Part shown: positions 43,008 to 53,069 of the stretch, piece after piece | Layout of the letters: each line of letters opens with the position of its first letter | How positions within the stretch are numbered: the stretch's first letter is position 1 | DNA from: Bradyrhizobium sp. AZCC 1719 | GTDB taxonomy: Bacteria > Pseudomonadota > Alphaproteobacteria > Rhizobiales > Xanthobacteraceae | Direction of reading: 5' to 3' | Length of the DNA stretch: 64,000 nucleotides | Assembly (NCBI RefSeq): GCF_036924525.1 | Contig: NZ_JAZHRU010000001.1 | Coordinates: 5,299,001-5,363,000, forward strand | Notes under the pieces: generated by a model | Database searches by the model: none | Seen by the model: only the letters and a program-made list of their open reading frames with translations | What the model was told of the DNA's origin: nothing | Program-made: the position numbers and the translations under genes

Positions 43008-43988
43008 ATGACCAAGAAGATCGAAGGCATCATTCCGGTGATGATCACGCCGTTTACCGAAAGCGGCCAGATCGACTATCCTGGCCTCGGCCGGCTGGTG
43101 GAATGGTACATCGACAATGGTTCGGACGCGCTGTTTGCGGTCTGCCAGTCCAGCGAAATGCAGTTCCTCACTCTCGACGAACGGGTTGCGCTCGCCGCTT
43201 TCGTCAGACAAGCCGCAGCCGGCCGTGTCCCGGTGATCGCGTCCGGTCACATCAGCGAAAGCCTGGACGACCAACTTGCCGAGCTGACCGCCATTGCCGC
43301 GACCGGTGTTGACGGCATGGTACTCGTCACCAACCGTCTCGACGCCAAGCAGGAAGGCGGCAGCAGGTTCATCGACGATCTGACTTGGCTGCTCGATCGG
43401 CTGCCGAAGCAGATTCCCCTTGGTCTCTACGAATGCCCGGCGCCCTATCGGCGTCTGCTCACCGACGACGAGCTGAAGTTCTGCGCCAACACCGGCCGCT
43501 TCGTCATCCTCAAGGACGTGTCCTGCGACCTCGAAACGGTGAAGCGCCGGGTGACGCTGACCAGGGGCACGCCGCTTTCCATCGTCAATGCCAATGCGGC
43601 GATTGCTTTTCAGGCAATGAAAGCCGGTTCACGCGGGTTTACCGGCGTATTCACAAACTTTCATCCCGATCTCTACAAGTGGCTGATGACCGAGCATGCC
43701 TATCATCCGGCGCTGGCGGACGAACTTTCCGTCTACCTCGCGCTGTCGGCGATGGCCGAACCGATGGGCTACCCGAAGCTTGCCAAGCTCTATCACCAGC
43801 GCCTCGGCACGTTCTCCTCTACCGAAAGCCGCGCCGTCACCTTCGATATAAGCGAGAAATTCTGGGCGCTGGAGGCGCTACTCGACAAGATCGTCGAGGG
43901 CGCCGAGCACTACCGGCTTCGCATTGCCACGGTTGCGAGTTATCCCGCGCCGATCAGCGGCACCGCTTCATCGCGCTCATACAGATAG
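43008..43988 (+). CDS. DapA/dihydrodipicolinate synthase family aldolase
   Basis: A 326-residue TIM-barrel class I aldolase. The Schiff-base lysine is Lys169 in FVILKDVSCD and the catalytic-site tyrosine is Tyr141 in GLYECPAPYRR. The GSDALFAVCQSSEMQFLT segment replaces the usual GTTGE of DapA, so this is a paralogue with another keto-acid substrate and not the lysine enzyme. It starts 31 bp after the DUF502 gene. Its 3' end overlaps recG by 49 bp on the opposite strand. Confidence 0.87.
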   Translation: MTKKIEGIIPVMITPFTESGQIDYPGLGRLVEWYIDNGSDALFAVCQSSEMQFLTLDERVALAAFVRQAAAGRVPVIASGHISESLDDQLAELTAIAATGVDGMVLVTNRLDAKQEGGSRFIDDLTWLLDRLPKQIPLGLYECPAPYRRLLTDDELKFCANTGRFVILKDVSCDLETVKRRVTLTRGTPLSIVNANAAIAFQAMKAGSRGFTGVFTNFHPDLYKWLMTEHAYHPALADELSVYLALSAMAEPMGYPKLAKLYHQRLGTFSSTESRAVTFDISEKFWALEALLDKIVEGAEHYRLRIATVASYPAPISGTASSRSYR

Positions 43989-46048
43989 AGCAGACAGCGC
44001 AGCGCTTCACCGCGCTCGCCCTTGAGTTTTGGGTTGTCCTTCATGATGCGCAGCGCTTCGTCGCGCGCCTGCGTGATGAGCTGGCCGTGCACGTCGGAGC
44101 GCGCGATGCGATAACCGGGCAGGCCGCTCTGGCGGATGCCGAGCACGTCGCCTTCGCCGCGCAGTTTGAGATCCTCTTCGGCAATCCTGAAGCCGTCGGT
44201 GGTCTCCCGGATCACCTTCAGCCGCGCCGCCGACATCTCGCCGAGCGGCTCCTTGTAGAGCAACAGGCAGGTCGAGGACTCCGACCCGCGGCCGATCCGG
44301 CCACGGAGCTGGTGTAACTGCGCGAGCCCGAAGCGTTCGGCGTTTTCGATCACCATAATGGTCGCGGCCGGGACGTCGACGCCGACCTCGACCACGGTGG
44401 TGGCGACCAGGAGCCCGATCTCGTGGGCGGCAAACTGCGCCATCACGCGATCCTTATCTGGGCCCTTCATCTGCCCATGCACCAGACCGACGCGGTCGCC
44501 GAAGCGCTTCTGCAGCCGTTCGAAACGCTCTGTGGCGTTGGTGAGATGCTCCGTGCCCTCGGCCTCGGATTCTTCGACCAGCGGACAGATCCAGTAAACC
44601 AGCTTGCCTGATTTCAGCGCGCGGCCGACGGCATCGACGACTTCATCGAGGCGGCTGGCCGGAACGGCGCGGGTGTCGATCGGCTGGCGGCCGGCCGGCT
44701 TTTCGCGCAGTTCCGAGACGTCCATGTCGCCGAAATAGGTGAGCACCAGCGTGCGCGGGATCGGGGTTGCGCTCAAGACCAGCACGTCGACGGCCTCGCC
44801 CTTGTTGGTGAGTGCGAGCCGTTCGCGCACGCCGAAGCGATGCTGCTCGTCGACCACCGCGAGCGCCAGCGCCTTGAAGATCACATCGTCCTGGATCAGC
44901 GCGTGGGTGCCGACGAGAAAGTCGATTTCGCCGGCTTCGAGCCGCGCCAGGATCTCGCGCCGCTCCTTGCCCTTTTCACGGCCGGTCAGGATCGCTACGC
45001 GAAGGCCTGCGCGCTCGGCCAGCGGCGCGATCGTCTTGATATGCTGGCGCGCGAGGATTTCAGTCGGCGCCATCAGCGCGGCCTGCTTGCCGGCCTCGGT
45101 GACGGCGGCCGCGGCGAGCAGCGCCACCACCGTCTTGCCGGACCCGACATCGCCCTGCAGCAACCGCAACATCCGCACCGGCTGGAGCAAATCCTCGGTG
45201 ATGGCGGCGACCGCCGCGCGCTGCGAGGCGGTGAGCGCGTAGGGCAGCGCATCTATGATCTTGTGGCGCAGGTGACCATCGCCGGCGTTGCGGTCGCCGG
45301 CCGGACGCCGCAATTGCGCGCGCACCAGCGCCAGTGCCAGTTGGCCGGCGAGCAGCTCGTCGAAGGCGAGTCGTGACCAGAACGGGCCGTCAGGCAAAAT
45401 GTCCGTGAGTTCGACCGGCACATGCACGCGGGTGAGCGCTTGGCGGATCGGCGGAAAGTTGCAGCGGCGGATCACTTCCGGGCTGATCCATTCGGGCAGT
45501 TCCGGCAGCTTCTGCAGCGCCTGCGCGATCGCCCGGCGCAGCGACCCCAGCGCGAGTCCTTCCGTTAGCGGATAGACCGGGTCGATACCGCTGAGTTTTG
45601 CAAATCCCGCTTCGTCGACGACGCGGTCGGGGTGCACGATCTGCGGGATGCCGTCATACATCTGCAGCGTGCCGGAAACGTAGCGCTTCTCGCCGACCGG
45701 CAGCAGCTTTTCGACATAGCCGGGCTTGGCGCGGAAAAACGTCAGCACCACGTCGCCGGTATCATCCGAGGCATAGACAAGGTAAGGCGCGCGGGCACTG
45801 CGCGGCGGAGGCGGCCGGTGACGGTCTACGGTGATCTCCAGCGTCACCACGGTTCCCGGTACCGCCTCGCGGATCTTCGGCCGTGCCCGGCGGTCGATCA
45901 CGCTGGCCGGCAGATGCAGCAAGAGATCGACCAACCGCGGGGTCTCGTCGCGGCTGAGCAGATAGCGCAGCAGCTTGTCCTGTTTCGGCCCGACGCCAGG
46001 CAGGCTCGTGACCGGCGCAAACAAAGGATTGAGCAGGCTGGGGCGCAT
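43940..46048 (-). CDS. recG: ATP-dependent DNA helicase RecG
   Basis: A 702-residue SF2 helicase that remodels stalled replication forks and Holliday junctions. An N-terminal wedge/OB domain (about 60-150) precedes helicase motifs: Walker A GDVGSGKT (299-306), DEQH box (400-403) and SATPIPRTL. The start MRPSLLNPLFAP at 46048 is the family start; the frame continues upstream only through a dispersed repeat. Convergent overlap with the aldolase gene. Confidence 0.95.
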   Translation of the reverse strand: MRPSLLNPLFAPVTSLPGVGPKQDKLLRYLLSRDETPRLVDLLLHLPASVIDRRARPKIREAVPGTVVTLEITVDRHRPPPPRSARAPYLVYASDDTGDVVLTFFRAKPGYVEKLLPVGEKRYVSGTLQMYDGIPQIVHPDRVVDEAGFAKLSGIDPVYPLTEGLALGSLRRAIAQALQKLPELPEWISPEVIRRCNFPPIRQALTRVHVPVELTDILPDGPFWSRLAFDELLAGQLALALVRAQLRRPAGDRNAGDGHLRHKIIDALPYALTASQRAAVAAITEDLLQPVRMLRLLQGDVGSGKTVVALLAAAAVTEAGKQAALMAPTEILARQHIKTIAPLAERAGLRVAILTGREKGKERREILARLEAGEIDFLVGTHALIQDDVIFKALALAVVDEQHRFGVRERLALTNKGEAVDVLVLSATPIPRTLVLTYFGDMDVSELREKPAGRQPIDTRAVPASRLDEVVDAVGRALKSGKLVYWICPLVEESEAEGTEHLTNATERFERLQKRFGDRVGLVHGQMKGPDKDRVMAQFAAHEIGLLVATTVVEVGVDVPAATIMVIENAERFGLAQLHQLRGRIGRGSESSTCLLLYKEPLGEMSAARLKVIRETTDGFRIAEEDLKLRGEGDVLGIRQSGLPGYRIARSDVHGQLITQARDEALRIMKDNPKLKGERGEALRCLLYLYERDEAVPLIGAG

Positions 46049-46089
46049 CAGGTCTCTCGTCGCACATAGCGCGTCATGCGCGGGCTTGC

Positions 46090-46215
46090 CGCCTTCGCCA
46101 AGGCTTCGGCGGCCGAGCGCGCTCGTGGTCCGGCGAAGCCTTGGCGGAGACGGGACCCGCGCATCCATCACTCTTCAAAAGATGATGGATTGCCGGGTCA
46201 AGCCCGGCAATGACA
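46090..46215. repeat. Pair of palindromic repeats
   Basis: The arms CGCCAAGGCTTCGGCGG and CGGCGAAGCCTTGGCGG lie around 46095-46148, and ATTGCCGGG-TCAAG-CCCGGCAAT at 46188-46210. Both are typical Bradyrhizobium intergenic repeats, located between recG and sdhE. Confidence 0.75.
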
Positions 46216-46325
46216 CTGTAGTGGTAATTCACGGAACTGTTGGGGCTGACATTCGTCATCTCGACCGCTATATCAACCCAGCCCGGCACGTCCGGGCTTT
46301 TGGCGTTCGGATGGGACCAGAGAAA

Positions 46326-46616
46326 ATGACGGGATCGACACGATCGAGCGGTGGCCTCGATGACCGCCGCAAGCGGCTTTTATTTCGCTGCTGGCATCGC
46401 GGCACCCGTGAGATGGACCTCATCCTCGGCCGCTTTGCGGATGCCGAGATATCGGGCATGCGCGATCACGAACTGACCGAGTTGGAACGCCTGATCGAGG
46501 TGCCCGATCCCGACCTCTATGCCGCGCTGACCGGCGACAAGCCGCTCGATCCGGAATATGCGACCGCGCTGTTCGACCGTATCAAGGCGTTTCGCGCTGT
46601 GGATCACGACGCATGA
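46326..46616 (+). CDS. sdhE: Succinate dehydrogenase assembly factor 2 (SdhE)
   Basis: A 96-residue SdhE/SDH5 protein that promotes covalent attachment of FAD to succinate dehydrogenase subunit A. The conserved RGxxE motif is CWHRGTREMDLILG (about residues 21-34), and DPDLYAALTG is typical. The start is 46326 or an ATG at 46311. Its stop overlaps the mfd start as ATGA (46613-46616), an arrangement common in alphaproteobacteria. Confidence 0.92.
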   Translation: MTGSTRSSGGLDDRRKRLLFRCWHRGTREMDLILGRFADAEISGMRDHELTELERLIEVPDPDLYAALTGDKPLDPEYATALFDRIKAFRAVDHDA

Positions 46617-49600
46617 AGACGCCCGTCAAATCGCCCGCCGCGCTGCTGGCGCCCGGCCGCGCCCTGACCTTTGCCAATGTTGCCGAGGGCGCGGAGGGGC
46701 TTGTCGTCTCCGACCTCGCGCGTGCTGTCGCAGCCAAGCCGAAACCGCCGGCGATCAGCCTTGCCGTGGTCTGCCGCGATGGTCCGCGCATGCAACAACT
46801 GGCGCGGGCGCTGGAATTCTTCGCCCCTGATTTGCCTGTGATGCAGTTTCCGGCCTGGGACTGCCAGCCCTATGACCGGGTGTCGCCGCATGGCGGCATC
46901 CTGGCGCAGCGGCTGACGACGCTGGCGCGGCTATCGCGCCTGCAGGGCAGCGACAAACCGCTGATCGTGCTGACGACGGTAAACGCCATCGTGCAGCGCG
47001 TGCCCGCGCGCGAGGTGGTAGCGGCGCAGGCGCTGTCGGTCGCGCCCGGCCATGTCGTACCGATGGATTCGATCGTCGCCTGGCTGGAGCACAACGGCTA
47101 CAACCGCTCCTCGACCGTGCGCGAGCCCGGCGAGTACGCCGTGCGCGGCGGCATCCTCGATCTGTTTCCGGCCGGGCTCGACCAGCCGGTGCGGTTCGAC
47201 TTCTTCGGCGACTCCCTCGAATCGATCCGCACGTTCGATGCGGAAACCCAGCGCACGCTGCTCGACATGCGCGCTCTCGACCTGGTGCCGATCTCGGAAT
47301 TCCAGCTTGTCACCGAAACCATCCGCCGCTTTCGCATGGGCTATGTCGCGGCGTTCGGCGCGCCCGAGCGCGACGATCCGCTCTATGAGGCCGTCAGCGA
47401 AGGCCGCCGTCATCCTGGCATGGAGCACTGGCTGCCGCTGTTCCAGGAGCGGATGGATACGCTGTTCGATTATCTCGACGGTGCGCCGGTCGCGATCGAA
47501 CCGCAAGGCGAGGATGCCGCGCGCGAACGCTTCAAGCAGATCGCGGACTACTACGAGGCGCGGCGCGAGGCGCTGGAGCATCCCGGATCGGGTGCGATCT
47601 ACAAGCCGTTACCTCCGGACCGGCTCTATTTGACGGAAGCGGAGTGGACGACGCGGCTGAGCGACGCCGCGGTGGCGCGGCTGACCCCGTTTGCCGTGCC
47701 TGAGGGCACTGGCGATTTGTTCGACGCCGGCGCGCGGCAGGGCCGCAATTTTACGCCCGAGCGCGCCGACACTTCGGTCAACGTGTTCGAATCCGTCGTG
47801 GCGCATGTGCTGGCATTGCAGGCGCAGCGCAAGAAGGTGGTGATCGCGCTGTGGAGCGAAGGGTCCCGCGACCGCATGGCGAGCATGCTGCGGGATCACA
47901 AGCTCGCCAATATCACCAGCGTCAACACCTGGCGCACCGTGCAGGCGACGCCGCGCAACGAGGCCATGCTGGCGGTAGTCGGCATGGAGAGCGGCTTCGA
48001 GACCGATGAATTCGCCGTCATCAGCGAGCAGGACATCCTCGGCGACCGCCTGGTGCGGCAGCGGAAATCGAGCCGCAAACTCGACAATTTCATCTCGGAA
48101 GTCACGAGCCTTTCGACCGGCGATCTCGTGGTGCATGTCGAGCACGGCATCGGGCGCTTTGTCGGCTTGCAGACAATCGAGGTGGGCGGCGCGCCGCATG
48201 ATTGTCTCGAACTGCACTATGCCGCTGAAACAAAGCTGTTCCTGCCGGTCGAGAACATCGAGCTGTTGTCGCGCTACGGCTCCGATCACGCCAATGTCGA
48301 ACTGGACCGGCTGGGTGGCGGCGGCTGGCAGGCGCGCAAGGCCAAGCTGAAGAACCGGATCCGCGAGATCGCCGGCGAACTGATCAAGATCGCGGCCGAG
48401 CGGCAACTGCACGAAGCGCCGAAAATGCCGGTGCAGCCGCATGTCTATGACGAATTCTGTGCGCGCTTCCCCTATGAGGAGACCGAGGATCAGCTTGGCG
48501 CCATCACGTCTACGCTGAAAGACCTCGAAACCGGCCGTCCCATGGACCGGCTGATCTGCGGCGACGTCGGCTTCGGCAAGACTGAGGTGGCGTTGCGCGC
48601 GGCGTTCGCGGTCGCGCTCGAAGGCAAGCAGGTCGCCGTCGTCGTGCCGACCACGCTGCTCGCCCGCCAGCACAGCAAGAATTTTGCCGAACGCTTCAGA
48701 GGTTTTCCAGTCAACGTCGCGCAGGCGTCCCGGCTGATCCCGGCCAAGGAGCTGACGCAGGTCAAGAAGGGGCTGGCCGAAGGCAATGTCGATATCGTGG
48801 TCGGCACCCATGCGCTGCTCGGCAAGTCGATCAAGTTCCGCGATCTGGGGCTTCTGATCGTCGACGAGGAGCAGCACTTTGGCGTCAGCCACAAGGAAAA
48901 GCTGAAGCAGTTGCGGGCGCAGGTGCATGTCCTGACGCTGAGCGCGACGCCAATCCCGCGGACGCTGCAGCTTGCGCTGACCGGCGTGCGCGATCTTTCG
49001 ATTATCGCCTCACCCCCGGTCGATCGCCTCGCGGTGCGCACCTTCGTGGCGCCGCACGATCCCCTGATGATCCGCGAAGCGTTGCTGCGCGAACGCTACC
49101 GCGGCGGGCAGGCGTTCTATGTGGTGCCGCGGATCGAGGATCTTGCCGGCGTCCAGGACTTCCTCGACAAGAACGTGCCGGAGATGAAGGTCGCGGTTGC
49201 GCATGGTCAGATGCCGCCGACCGTGATCGAGGACATCATATCGGCCTTCTATGACGGCAAATACGACATCCTGCTTTCGACCACGATCATCGAATCCGGC
49301 CTCGATATTCCGAACGCCAATACGCTGATCGTGCACCGCGCGGATATGTTCGGGCTGGCGCAGCTCTATCAGTTGCGCGGGCGGGTGGGGCGCTCGAAGC
49401 TGCGCGCCTACGCGCTGTTCACGCTGCCGGCGCAACAGAAGATCACCGCACAAGCCGAGCGGCGGTTGAAGGTGCTGCAGTCGCTGGAAACGCTGGGCGC
49501 GGGCTTCCAGTTGGCCTCGCACGACCTCGACATCCGCGGTGCTGGCAATCTGCTCGGCGAAGAACAGTCCGGCCACATCAAGGAAGTCGGCTTCGAGCTC

Positions 49601-50131
49601 TATCAATCGATGCTGGAGGAGGCGATCCTCAACCTCAAGGCCGGCGTGGCGGAGCCTGCCGCAGACCGCTGGTCGCCGCAGATCACCATCGGCATGCCGG
49701 TGCTGATCCCCGAGGATTACGTCAACGATCTCTCGGTGCGGCTGTCGCTGTACCGGCGGCTCGCCGATCTCGATACCGACGAGGAGATCGACAATTTCGC
49801 CGCCGAGATGCGCGACCGTTTCGGCGTACTGCCGGACGAGGTCCGCTATCTCTTTAAGGTTGCGGCCATCAAGGCCTATTGCCGCCGCGCCAATGTCGAG
49901 AAAGTCGATGCCGGTCCGAAGGGCGCGGTGATCTCGTTCCGCGACAACAGCTTTGCCCAGCCGGATCGCCTCGTCGCCTTTATCCGTCAGCACGGCCAGG
50001 CCGCGAAGGTGCGGCCGGATATGAAGGTGGTATTCCTGCAGCAATGGAAGACGCCGGAAGAGCGGTTGATGGGTACGACCGAGATCTTGCGGCAGCTCGC
50101 CAATCTCGCGGAGAGCAAGAAGGCGGCGTAG
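46613..50131 (+). CDS. mfd: Transcription-repair coupling factor Mfd
   Basis: A 1172-residue SF2 translocase that removes RNA polymerase stalled at lesions and recruits UvrA. UvrB-like N-terminal modules; an RNA-polymerase interaction domain near residues 490-560 (GDLVVHVEHGIGRFVG); Walker A GDVGFGKT (about 649-656); DEEQH near 749; TRG motif region and a C-terminal UvrA-binding regulatory domain. Full family length. Translationally coupled to sdhE. Confidence 0.97.
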   Translation: MKTPVKSPAALLAPGRALTFANVAEGAEGLVVSDLARAVAAKPKPPAISLAVVCRDGPRMQQLARALEFFAPDLPVMQFPAWDCQPYDRVSPHGGILAQRLTTLARLSRLQGSDKPLIVLTTVNAIVQRVPAREVVAAQALSVAPGHVVPMDSIVAWLEHNGYNRSSTVREPGEYAVRGGILDLFPAGLDQPVRFDFFGDSLESIRTFDAETQRTLLDMRALDLVPISEFQLVTETIRRFRMGYVAAFGAPERDDPLYEAVSEGRRHPGMEHWLPLFQERMDTLFDYLDGAPVAIEPQGEDAARERFKQIADYYEARREALEHPGSGAIYKPLPPDRLYLTEAEWTTRLSDAAVARLTPFAVPEGTGDLFDAGARQGRNFTPERADTSVNVFESVVAHVLALQAQRKKVVIALWSEGSRDRMASMLRDHKLANITSVNTWRTVQATPRNEAMLAVVGMESGFETDEFAVISEQDILGDRLVRQRKSSRKLDNFISEVTSLSTGDLVVHVEHGIGRFVGLQTIEVGGAPHDCLELHYAAETKLFLPVENIELLSRYGSDHANVELDRLGGGGWQARKAKLKNRIREIAGELIKIAAERQLHEAPKMPVQPHVYDEFCARFPYEETEDQLGAITSTLKDLETGRPMDRLICGDVGFGKTEVALRAAFAVALEGKQVAVVVPTTLLARQHSKNFAERFRGFPVNVAQASRLIPAKELTQVKKGLAEGNVDIVVGTHALLGKSIKFRDLGLLIVDEEQHFGVSHKEKLKQLRAQVHVLTLSATPIPRTLQLALTGVRDLSIIASPPVDRLAVRTFVAPHDPLMIREALLRERYRGGQAFYVVPRIEDLAGVQDFLDKNVPEMKVAVAHGQMPPTVIEDIISAFYDGKYDILLSTTIIESGLDIPNANTLIVHRADMFGLAQLYQLRGRVGRSKLRAYALFTLPAQQKITAQAERRLKVLQSLETLGAGFQLASHDLDIRGAGNLLGEEQSGHIKEVGFELYQSMLEEAILNLKAGVAEPAADRWSPQITIGMPVLIPEDYVNDLSVRLSLYRRLADLDTDEEIDNFAAEMRDRFGVLPDEVRYLFKVAAIKAYCRRANVEKVDAGPKGAVISFRDNSFAQPDRLVAFIRQHGQAAKVRPDMKVVFLQQWKTPEERLMGTTEILRQLANLAESKKAA

Positions 50132-50153
50132 AGAGGGTTCGGCGCGGCTTTCT

Positions 50154-50176
50154 CCCCGTCATTGCCAATGACGGGG
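50154..50176. terminator. Hairpin between convergent genes
   Basis: CCCCGTCATT-GCC-AATGACGGGG, ten pairs, between mfd and the GGDEF-like gene. There are no T-runs, so it may act only weakly or be an intergenic repeat. Confidence 0.55.
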
Positions 50177-50192
50177 ATAGATTGGTGACCCT

Positions 50193-51428
50193 CTAAGACG
50201 CCGCCCGTTGCGCGTCGTCCTGCAGCCGTGACCGCAGCGATTTCACGGAATCGTTCGGCAGCAGCGTTGCGACCGTCACGGTTGGCTCCGACCGTGCGTC
50301 GCGCTGGCCGTGGCTGGTATGGCGCATCACGCTTGACAGCCGCCGCGCGATGGCGTGAGCCGACTTCAGATCGGCCTCGGCAAACACCACGACAACCGAG
50401 CCGTCGTCCTGGGCAGCGCCGAAATCCATTTGCCGCATCAGGCGGCTGATGATCCGCGCGCCGTCGAATTGCGCACGGGGGTGTTCGGGATCGAACGCAA
50501 AGCGCGCCACCGACAATCCGCCGCCGCGTTGCTGCGTCTGGTAGATGGCGCTGGCAAAGTCGCGCTCGAAGGCTTCCGGGGTGAGCAGACCGGTCCGCGC
50601 GTCGATCAGGCCATCGGCGTCGATGGCCTTCAGCGTGCGGCTCAGATGCGCTTCAAAGGCGTGCTGGCGGATCAGCGGCAGCCCAATTGCTGCCACCTGG
50701 ACAGCGTCGCCGGAGACGATCTCGAGGTTTGGCAAATCATAGCCCGGCGCCAGATCGCCTGCCGTCACGACGACGGGAAGATTGCGGAAGCGGGCGTCCT
50801 CGGTCAGCACGGTGAGAAAGGCATCGACCACACGCAGGCTGAATCCCTCACCGAGCACGATGCCGTCGATGTCTCTCACGTTGAGATGCTTCGCAGCCGC
50901 CTCGATCGAAAGCGCGCCGACCACGCCGGTGCGCTCGCCAAGCGCGACCGACAGCGCCGGATAGGCACCGCCGCGGCCGATCAGGAGCACGGTAGCGTCG
51001 CGCGCAGGATCGATATGCGACAACGCCATTGGCGCTGCCGGCGCCAGCCGGCGCATCACAGTCGCATGCAATGACCGCACGCGCAGCGCGGCACGCAGGC
51101 GGGCCGCCAGCCGGTCGGAGCCGCCCTGTTGGGCGTGCGGGATTTGGCTCTGAAAAAAGGGAATGACGTTGTCCGGAACAGGGGTCTGCGGATCGACCGC
51201 GATCAGCGGCAGATAGGGCTGTCGCGCTGCGACCCGCACGGCCAACTCCGCCAGTCCGGCTGCATCGGCGCCGGCCAGCACGGCCGCCGGTTGCACCTGC
51301 TCGACCGCGCGCGCCGCATCCGCCCACCCGCTCTCGACCACCGGAAACAGTCTCGCGACATCGAGCGCGGCGGCAAAGGACAGCCGTTTCGCGGTCGATA
51401 CGACGAGGATCGGACCTTGCTGGGACAT
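50193..51428 (-). CDS. Protein with degenerate GGDEF domain
   Basis: A 411-residue soluble protein. Two receiver-like regions (about 1-110 and 140-255; ILVVSTAKRL and ATVLLIGRGG starts) precede a GGDEF-type domain (about 270-395) that begins LIDARTGLLTPEAFERDFAS. The catalytic loop reads FGAAQDDGS in place of GG(D/E)EF, so diguanylate cyclase activity is not expected. It could bind GTP or c-di-GMP or act as a scaffold. It is convergent with mfd and 90 bp downstream of the adenylation-like gene. Confidence 0.8.
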   Translation of the reverse strand: MSQQGPILVVSTAKRLSFAAALDVARLFPVVESGWADAARAVEQVQPAAVLAGADAAGLAELAVRVAARQPYLPLIAVDPQTPVPDNVIPFFQSQIPHAQQGGSDRLAARLRAALRVRSLHATVMRRLAPAAPMALSHIDPARDATVLLIGRGGAYPALSVALGERTGVVGALSIEAAAKHLNVRDIDGIVLGEGFSLRVVDAFLTVLTEDARFRNLPVVVTAGDLAPGYDLPNLEIVSGDAVQVAAIGLPLIRQHAFEAHLSRTLKAIDADGLIDARTGLLTPEAFERDFASAIYQTQQRGGGLSVARFAFDPEHPRAQFDGARIISRLMRQMDFGAAQDDGSVVVVFAEADLKSAHAIARRLSSVMRHTSHGQRDARSEPTVTVATLLPNDSVKSLRSRLQDDAQRAAS

Positions 51429-51518
51429 CTGAGAACTCGGACCAGGCGCGCAATAGGTGCCACGATCCTAGTTTGCGGCGCTTAATGCGGCGTCAACAGG
51501 CGCTCGCCATCGGGCCTC

Positions 51519-53024
51519 TCAGGCGGCGTTGCTCCGATCCCGAAATGCTTCCACCATCAAAGGGTTAAGGCCGAGTTCTGTCAGCGCGTCTCGGGCGCGG
51601 GCGTTGTCGAGCGCACGGCCGGCAAGCCGGTGGCCGCTGAGGCGGTCCGGCAGCGCGGTCAGCAGCGCGCCCTGACCGAGCCGGCGCGCCCACTCCTGCA
51701 GGTCCTGCGCCAGGAATCGGTAGCCGCCGACGGCCATAACGCCGGACGGCGGCGCGGTGATATTTACCGCGCCGGTGACGCGGTCGAGCCGCGCCGCGTA
51801 ATCCGTATCCACGTAGTCGCGCGGCGGTGACGCGATCAGGGAATCGCTCGGCGGCGGAGGGGGCGCATAGGCAGCGACCGGCACCATCGGTCCGCGCAAT
51901 CCCAACGTGCCGCGCGGCGTCAGCAGGATTTCGCCGGCGATCGACGATCCCGGCAGGTCGCGCGGCGCACCGTGGGGGCCCGGCTTGATCAGGGCCGGCG
52001 AGCCGTCTTCCGCGATCCGCCGCGCACCGAACAATCCGGCCTCGCCGAACAGATAGACATCCGTCAGCGTCGCCTGTTGCGCGGCCCAGCACGCGCTGGA
52101 GCCGATCTGCTCCGGGGTCCGCCACAGGCCGATGACATTGCGCAGGCTCGGCATCCGCGCGCCGAGGTCCAGTTCGTCCAGCCGCAGCGCCAGTTGGGCA
52201 GGCGCGATCAGCGTGTCGCAGGCCTGCTCGTTGATCTGCTGTTCCAGAACCTCGTCGTCGAAAGGATGGTGCAACACCAGTGTTCCGCCCGACAGCAGCC
52301 AGATCGCCAGCGACGAGGCGAGGCCGGCAAATGACATCGGCGAGAAGGCCGACAGGATGGTTGCGCCCTGCGGCACGTCGCTTTCGAGCGATATGGCAAG
52401 GCCGCCCGCAATCAGGCCGAGATGGGCGCGCGGGACCGGCCGGAAGCCGTCCGCGGTGACATCGAAGGAAATCAGCGCCGCCTTGCGGCCGTCCTGGATC
52501 ACGGCGCGCGTGGTCGGGGATTCCCGGAAGATGGCGTTGTCGAGCGAGGCCATGCCCTCGGGCAGGTCGCCGCCGAAGCCGCAGACATGGCGGATCGAGA
52601 ACGCTTCGGCAGCAGCGTTCATGGCGATATCCGAGTAGATCACGCCGTCGACCTTGCCCGAGGTCACGATCGCCCGGGCGGCGGTACGGTTGAGCGCTAT
52701 GGTCAATTCCGACTGCCGCCAGAGCAGCGGCAGCACCGCAACGACGAGGCCGGCGCGGAAGGCGGCAAGCACGGTGACCGCGAATTCGATAGTGTTCGGC
52801 AATTGAACCGCGATCACGGAATTGGACGGCAAGCCGGATTCGATGAAGTGCGCGGCCAGCGACGAGATCATGCGGTCGGCCTGCGCGAAGGTAAGACGCT
52901 TCGGCGGCTGGCCGGTGATGCGCTGCTTGTTGGGGGGATCGACCAGCGCCAGCGCGTCCGGCTGCCGTGCCAGGTTCCGTTTGAACAACGTATCGAGCGT
53001 TGGCGAAGCGGTGGGCTGGGTCAC
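51519..53024 (-). CDS. AMP-dependent synthetase/ligase-like protein, degenerate
   Basis: A 501-residue member of the ANL superfamily by overall order: an N-terminal RLTFAQADRMISSLAAHFIESGL segment, VIAVQLPNTIEFAVTVLAAFRAGLV, and GTLVLHHPFD. The ATP motifs have decayed: the expected YTSGTTG-PKG loop reads LISFDVTADGFRPVPRAH, the YG-TE motif reads YLFGEAGL, and the TGD motif reads VDTDYAARLD without the final catalytic Lys. It may have lost adenylation activity while keeping an acyl- or partner-binding role. Codon use is normal, so it is under selection and not a recent pseudogene (inference). Confidence 0.8.
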   Translation of the reverse strand: MTQPTASPTLDTLFKRNLARQPDALALVDPPNKQRITGQPPKRLTFAQADRMISSLAAHFIESGLPSNSVIAVQLPNTIEFAVTVLAAFRAGLVVAVLPLLWRQSELTIALNRTAARAIVTSGKVDGVIYSDIAMNAAAEAFSIRHVCGFGGDLPEGMASLDNAIFRESPTTRAVIQDGRKAALISFDVTADGFRPVPRAHLGLIAGGLAISLESDVPQGATILSAFSPMSFAGLASSLAIWLLSGGTLVLHHPFDDEVLEQQINEQACDTLIAPAQLALRLDELDLGARMPSLRNVIGLWRTPEQIGSSACWAAQQATLTDVYLFGEAGLFGARRIAEDGSPALIKPGPHGAPRDLPGSSIAGEILLTPRGTLGLRGPMVPVAAYAPPPPPSDSLIASPPRDYVDTDYAARLDRVTGAVNITAPPSGVMAVGGYRFLAQDLQEWARRLGQGALLTALPDRLSGHRLAGRALDNARARDALTELGLNPLMVEAFRDRSNAA

Positions 53025-53069
53025 GGCGTTACTTCGGCTCTGTCACGGAGGTTGGATCGCTTGGCGAGT

